From an uncultured Actinomycetes bacterium (GTDB taxonomy: Bacteria > Actinomycetota > Thermoleophilia > Solirubrobacterales > 70-9), in contig CALCIA010000154.1 of the NCBI GenBank assembly GCA_937907435.1, positions 1-25,532 of the forward strand: a stretch of 25,532 nucleotides of DNA. The letters run 5' to 3'. Positions 22,522 through 25,532 of this stretch are shown in pieces (within the stretch, counting starts at the first letter, position 1; every line of letters begins with the position of its first letter). Made by a program: the position numbers and the translations under genes. Under the pieces are notes generated by a model. It was not told where the DNA came from and did not search any database. It worked only from the letters and a program-made list of their open reading frames with translations.

Positions 22522-24747
22522 ATGACCGGGCCCCTCTACGCGATCGGTCGCTGGTGCTCGCGCCATCACTGGCCCGTGATCAGCGCCTGGATCGTGCTCG
22601 CGATCGCGCTTCTTGCGATCAGCAACGCCTCCGGCTCGAAGACGAGCGAAAACCTGACGCTGCCGGGCACCGGCTCGACCCAGGCGACCGAACTTCTCGA
22701 AGAAAACCTGCCCGAGCAGGCGTACGGGTCGAACCCGCTGGTGCTGGAAGCGCCCGCGGGGGCGAAGCTGACCGAAGGCAAGTACGCGAAGGCGGTCGAA
22801 GAAACCGTCAAGAAACTGGAAGCCGAGCCCGACGTCAACTCGGCGATGAGCCCGCTCACGCCGGGCGCGCAGACGCTGAGTCAGAGCCACCCGAACATCG
22901 GCTACATCCCGGTCGTCCTCGGCGTCGGTCCCGGCGAAATCACCGAAGACCAGTCGCAGGCGCTGCTCGACGCGGCGCAGCCGTTCGAGGCGGCGGGCGG
23001 GAACGCCTCGATCGGCGGCTACGTCGGCAACCAGCTCTCCAAGCCGTCGACCGAGAAATCGGAGCTGATCGGCCTGATCGCGGCGGTGATCATCCTGCTG
23101 TTCGCCTTCGGCACGGCGACGGCGATGATGCTGCCGATCGTCGGCGCGCTGATCGGCCTGATCTGCACGCTGTCGATCATCAAGCTGCTCGAGCACGTGC
23201 TCGAGGTGCCGGGGGTGGCGGCGACGCTGGCGACGATGATCGGCCTCGGCGTCGGCATCGACTACGCGCTCTTCATCGTCACCCGTCACAAACTGCAGCT
23301 GAAGGAAGGCATGGAGCTGCGCGAGTCGATCGCGCGGGCGACCGCGACGGCGGGCGGCGCCGTCGTCTTCGCCGGCTTCACCGTGGTGATCGCGCTCTGC
23401 TCGCTCGCCGTCGCCGGGATCCCGCTGGTGACGACGCTCGGCTTCACCGCCGCGGTCGCGGTGGTGATCGCGGTCTGCGCGGCGGCGACGCTCCTGCCCG
23501 CGATGCTGGGCGCGCTCGGTCCCCACATCAACAGCCTGCGTTTCCACCTCGGCAAGACGCACCCCGACGACAAGGAGCCGCACGGCTGGCGCAGCTGGGC
23601 GGAACGGATCGTGCGGATGCCGTGGCGCTCGGCGATCGCGGCGCTGGTCGTGCTCGCGATCCTGGCGCTGCCGATCTTCCAGCTGCAGCTGGGCCAGAAC
23701 GACATCAGCGCGCTGCCGAAGGAAACGACCTCGCGCCAGGCCTACGACGGGTTGAACGCGGGCTTCGGCCCCGGCGTCAACGGACCGCTCCTGATCGCCT
23801 CGCAGTTCACCTCGCCCGAAGAAGCGCAGCAAGTCCTGCCGACGCTGCAGAAGGCGATCGGCGGCGCCGCCGACGTCGCCGCGGTCACCGAACCGACGCT
23901 CTCCGAAGACAAGAAGGTTGCCGTTTTCACGGTGATCTCGAAATCGGAGCCGTGGGCCGACAAGACCGTGACGCTGGTGGAAAACCTTCGTGACGAAGTT
24001 GTCCCGGGGGCGTTGGAAGGGACGAAGGCCCAGTCGTTCGTCGGCGGCCAGACGGCCGGCTACATCGACCTCGCCAACCAGATCGCCGAAAAGCTGCCGC
24101 TGATGATCGCGGTCGTGGTCGGGCTCAGCTTCCTCGTCCTGCTGATGGCCTTCCGCTCGATCCTGGTGCCGATCAAGGCGGCGGCGATGAACCTGATCTC
24201 GGTCGCCGCCTCCTACGGTGTGGTCACCGCCGTCTTCCAGCTCGGCTGGGGCTCCTCGCTGATCGGGTTGGACCACTCGATCCCGATCGTCAGCTTCGTG
24301 CCGTTATTGATGTTCGCGATCCTCTTCGGGCTCTCGATGGACTACGAGGTCTTCCTCATGACCCAGATGAAAGAGCACTACGTCGAGTACGGCGACGAGC
24401 GGCGCGCGGTGGTCGAAGGGCTCGCCAACACCGGCCGGGTGATCACCTCCGCGGCGGGGATCATGGTCTGCGTCTTCGCCAGCTTCGTGCTCAGCGGGGA
24501 CCCGGTGGTGAAGGAGTTCGGGGTCGGCCTGGCGGTGGCGATCGCGATCGACTCGACCGTCGTCCGCTGCCTGCTGGTGCCGGCGGTGATGGAGCTGATG
24601 GGGAAGTGGGCCTGGTGGATGCCGGGTTGGCTTGACCGCCTGGTGCCCCACATCAGCATCGAGGGCGAGGAGTACTTCGCCGCCCGTGATGCGGCCGCTG
24701 CAGCCGCGGCCCCCGCGCCCGCGGCGGGCGCCGCTGCGTCAGACTGA
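22522..24747 (+). CDS. MMPL/RND-family membrane transporter
   Basis: A 741-aa exporter of the MMPL branch of the RND superfamily, likely moving lipids or hydrophobic compounds by proton exchange. Pattern: an N-terminal membrane helix (19-33), a first periplasmic loop (about 35-180), six membrane helices (about 180-340), a second loop, and five or six more (about 520-700). The two DY motifs expected for proton relay are present: GIDYALF at D247-Y248 and SMDYEVF at D607-Y608. The C-terminus is a short Ala/Pro tail with no cytoplasmic domain. The ATG 22522 has a GAGG about 12 bases upstream. It is followed after 7 bases by pgsA, probably in one operon. Confidence 0.9.
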   Translation: MTGPLYAIGRWCSRHHWPVISAWIVLAIALLAISNASGSKTSENLTLPGTGSTQATELLEENLPEQAYGSNPLVLEAPAGAKLTEGKYAKAVEETVKKLEAEPDVNSAMSPLTPGAQTLSQSHPNIGYIPVVLGVGPGEITEDQSQALLDAAQPFEAAGGNASIGGYVGNQLSKPSTEKSELIGLIAAVIILLFAFGTATAMMLPIVGALIGLICTLSIIKLLEHVLEVPGVAATLATMIGLGVGIDYALFIVTRHKLQLKEGMELRESIARATATAGGAVVFAGFTVVIALCSLAVAGIPLVTTLGFTAAVAVVIAVCAAATLLPAMLGALGPHINSLRFHLGKTHPDDKEPHGWRSWAERIVRMPWRSAIAALVVLAILALPIFQLQLGQNDISALPKETTSRQAYDGLNAGFGPGVNGPLLIASQFTSPEEAQQVLPTLQKAIGGAADVAAVTEPTLSEDKKVAVFTVISKSEPWADKTVTLVENLRDEVVPGALEGTKAQSFVGGQTAGYIDLANQIAEKLPLMIAVVVGLSFLVLLMAFRSILVPIKAAAMNLISVAASYGVVTAVFQLGWGSSLIGLDHSIPIVSFVPLLMFAILFGLSMDYEVFLMTQMKEHYVEYGDERRAVVEGLANTGRVITSAAGIMVCVFASFVLSGDPVVKEFGVGLAVAIAIDSTVVRCLLVPAVMELMGKWAWWMPGWLDRLVPHISIEGEEYFAARDAAAAAAAPAPAAGAAASD

Positions 24748-24754
24748 GGGGCCG

Positions 24755-25327
24755 GTGTTCCCGCTCAACCTGCCCAACGCGCTGACGATGCTGCGCATCC
24801 TCGCGGTGCCCGTGGTCGTCGTCGCGCTGCTGGTGGAAATGCCGAACGGCGACGTCATCGCGGCGGCGGTCTTCGCCGCAGCGGCCCTCACCGACGGCCT
24901 CGACGGCTACATCGCCCGCTCGCGCAACTCGATCACCACCTTCGGCAAGCTGATGGACCCGCTCGCCGACAAGCTCCTGATCATCGGCGCCCTCGTCTCC
25001 CTGGTCTCGCTCGGCCGCCTCGAAGCCTGGGTGGCGATGGTGATCATCGCCCGCGAGGTCGCCGTCACCATCCTCCGCACGATCGCCGCCGAGCGCGGCC
25101 TCGTGATCGCCGCCTCCTGGCTCGGCAAGGCGAAGACGGTCCTCCAGATCGCCGCCGTGATCGCCCTGATCGCCACCAACCCCTCACCCGCCTGGGTCGA
25201 CATCCTCGTCTACGCCGCCGTCGCAGTGACCATCATCAGCGGCGCCGATTACTTCTTCGGCCTCCGCCGGAGGATCGACCAGCAGCAGCGCGAACGCGCG
25301 GCAGGCACGACGCGCAGCGCGGCGTAA
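24755..25327 (+). CDS. pgsA: CDP-diacylglycerol-glycerol-3-phosphate 3-phosphatidyltransferase
   Basis: A 190-aa membrane enzyme that makes phosphatidylglycerol phosphate from CDP-diacylglycerol and glycerol-3-phosphate, the committed step to phosphatidylglycerol and cardiolipin. The CDP-alcohol phosphotransferase signature is intact: D47-G-L-D50-G-Y-I-A-R55 with G64, D68 and D72 following (D-x2-D-G-x2-A-R-x8-G-x3-D-x3-D). It opens with the typical NLPNALTMLRI. The start is GTG 24755, seven bases after the transporter stop with GAGGGG just upstream. Close relatives make other phospholipids, so the exact alcohol is a family-level inference. Confidence 0.85.
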   Translation: MFPLNLPNALTMLRILAVPVVVVALLVEMPNGDVIAAAVFAAAALTDGLDGYIARSRNSITTFGKLMDPLADKLLIIGALVSLVSLGRLEAWVAMVIIAREVAVTILRTIAAERGLVIAASWLGKAKTVLQIAAVIALIATNPSPAWVDILVYAAVAVTIISGADYFFGLRRRIDQQQRERAAGTTRSAA

Positions 25328-25382
25328 GGCGGTCGGTTCCCGATTGGGCGGGGGTGCGGGGGGCGGCCGGCCGTCCGAGGGG

Positions 25383-25439
25383 GTCCTGGGCTCCTCATGG
25401 GGTCCTGGCAGGCTGTGACCCCCATGAGGAGCCCAGGAC
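25383..25439. terminator. Perfect 20-bp hairpin downstream of pgsA
   Basis: Arms 25383-25402 (gtcctgggctcctcatgggg) and 25420-25439 are perfect reverse complements with a 17-base loop, 56 bases after the pgsA stop. No U-tract. Probably the terminator of the transporter/pgsA operon. Confidence 0.6.
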
Positions 25440-25480
25440 GTGAGGCTTTCGTGGGAGAGGCGTCACAGGGACGTGAGGAA

Positions 25481-25497
25481 GTCGGACTTCCGTGACG
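25481..25497 (+). repeat. Dispersed short repeat, copy 2
   Basis: gtcggacttccgtgacg, matching 57-73 at 15 of 17 bases. It contains the 7-bp palindrome GGAAGTC-G-GACTTCC when extended leftward (25478-25492) and is followed by ctccacacct, as in copy 1. Confidence 0.35.
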
Positions 25498-25532
25498 ATC
25501 GGGTCGGAGAGCCTCCACACCTCGGCCGGATC

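Noticed and set aside
22474..24276. Long minus-strand open frame (600 codons) opposite the transporter
   Set aside because: It is the shadow of the MMPL gene; its translation is Arg/Asp/His-rich with no family features, while the plus strand has motifs and membrane helices.

Overview
This window is very GC-rich chromosomal DNA with frequent GTG/TTG starts and dense Shine-Dalgarno-led genes. The gene content points to an actinobacterium, most likely of the Thermoleophilia/Solirubrobacterales type (inference from family content, not from a marker gene): a solitary clpP, a type-5 uracil-DNA glycosylase, an MMPL exporter next to pgsA, and large exported beta-propeller and module-repeat proteins carrying an 'AYELVT' segment.

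Layout. 1-462: non-coding DNA with two long perfect hairpins and a 31-bp tandem repeat. 463-4444: a SRPBCC/ArsR pair divergent from clpP plus a SprT-like metalloprotein gene, with two matching palindromes between them; then a small membrane protein, an Fpg/Nei-type glycosylase with Ala in place of the catalytic Pro, a GNAT acetyltransferase and tRNA-Thr(CGT). 4730-8969: a regulator block. A small XRE regulator is followed by three regulators that each carry two DNA-binding domains in one chain: two double-TetR proteins encoded convergently with overlapping 3' ends, and a double winged-helix protein with a C-terminal SCP2-like domain.

9344-18520: a co-directional exported-protein cluster. It has two tandem copies of a six-cysteine secreted protein, a parvulin-like foldase lipoprotein, a 1091-aa FN3/beta-propeller protein and a 1003-aa protein built from about four related modules. 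The last two are translationally coupled through a GTGA overlap. A 16-codon remnant of the foldase gene start lies between the two secreted-protein copies and records how the duplication arose. This cluster is the best candidate for an undescribed cell-surface assembly; its function cannot be read from sequence alone.

18750-25327: a TMEM175-type channel protein; on the minus strand a type-5 UDG, an E1-like (ThiF/MoeB) adenylyltransferase with an N-terminal PqqD/RRE-like segment, and a cysteine-rich lipoprotein; then on the plus strand a ferritin-like lipoprotein, an MMPL/RND exporter and pgsA. The window ends in another long perfect hairpin and a repeat that resembles the first 75 bases. Intergenic hairpins with long stems and usually no U-tract sit at most gene ends and are probably the local terminator style.
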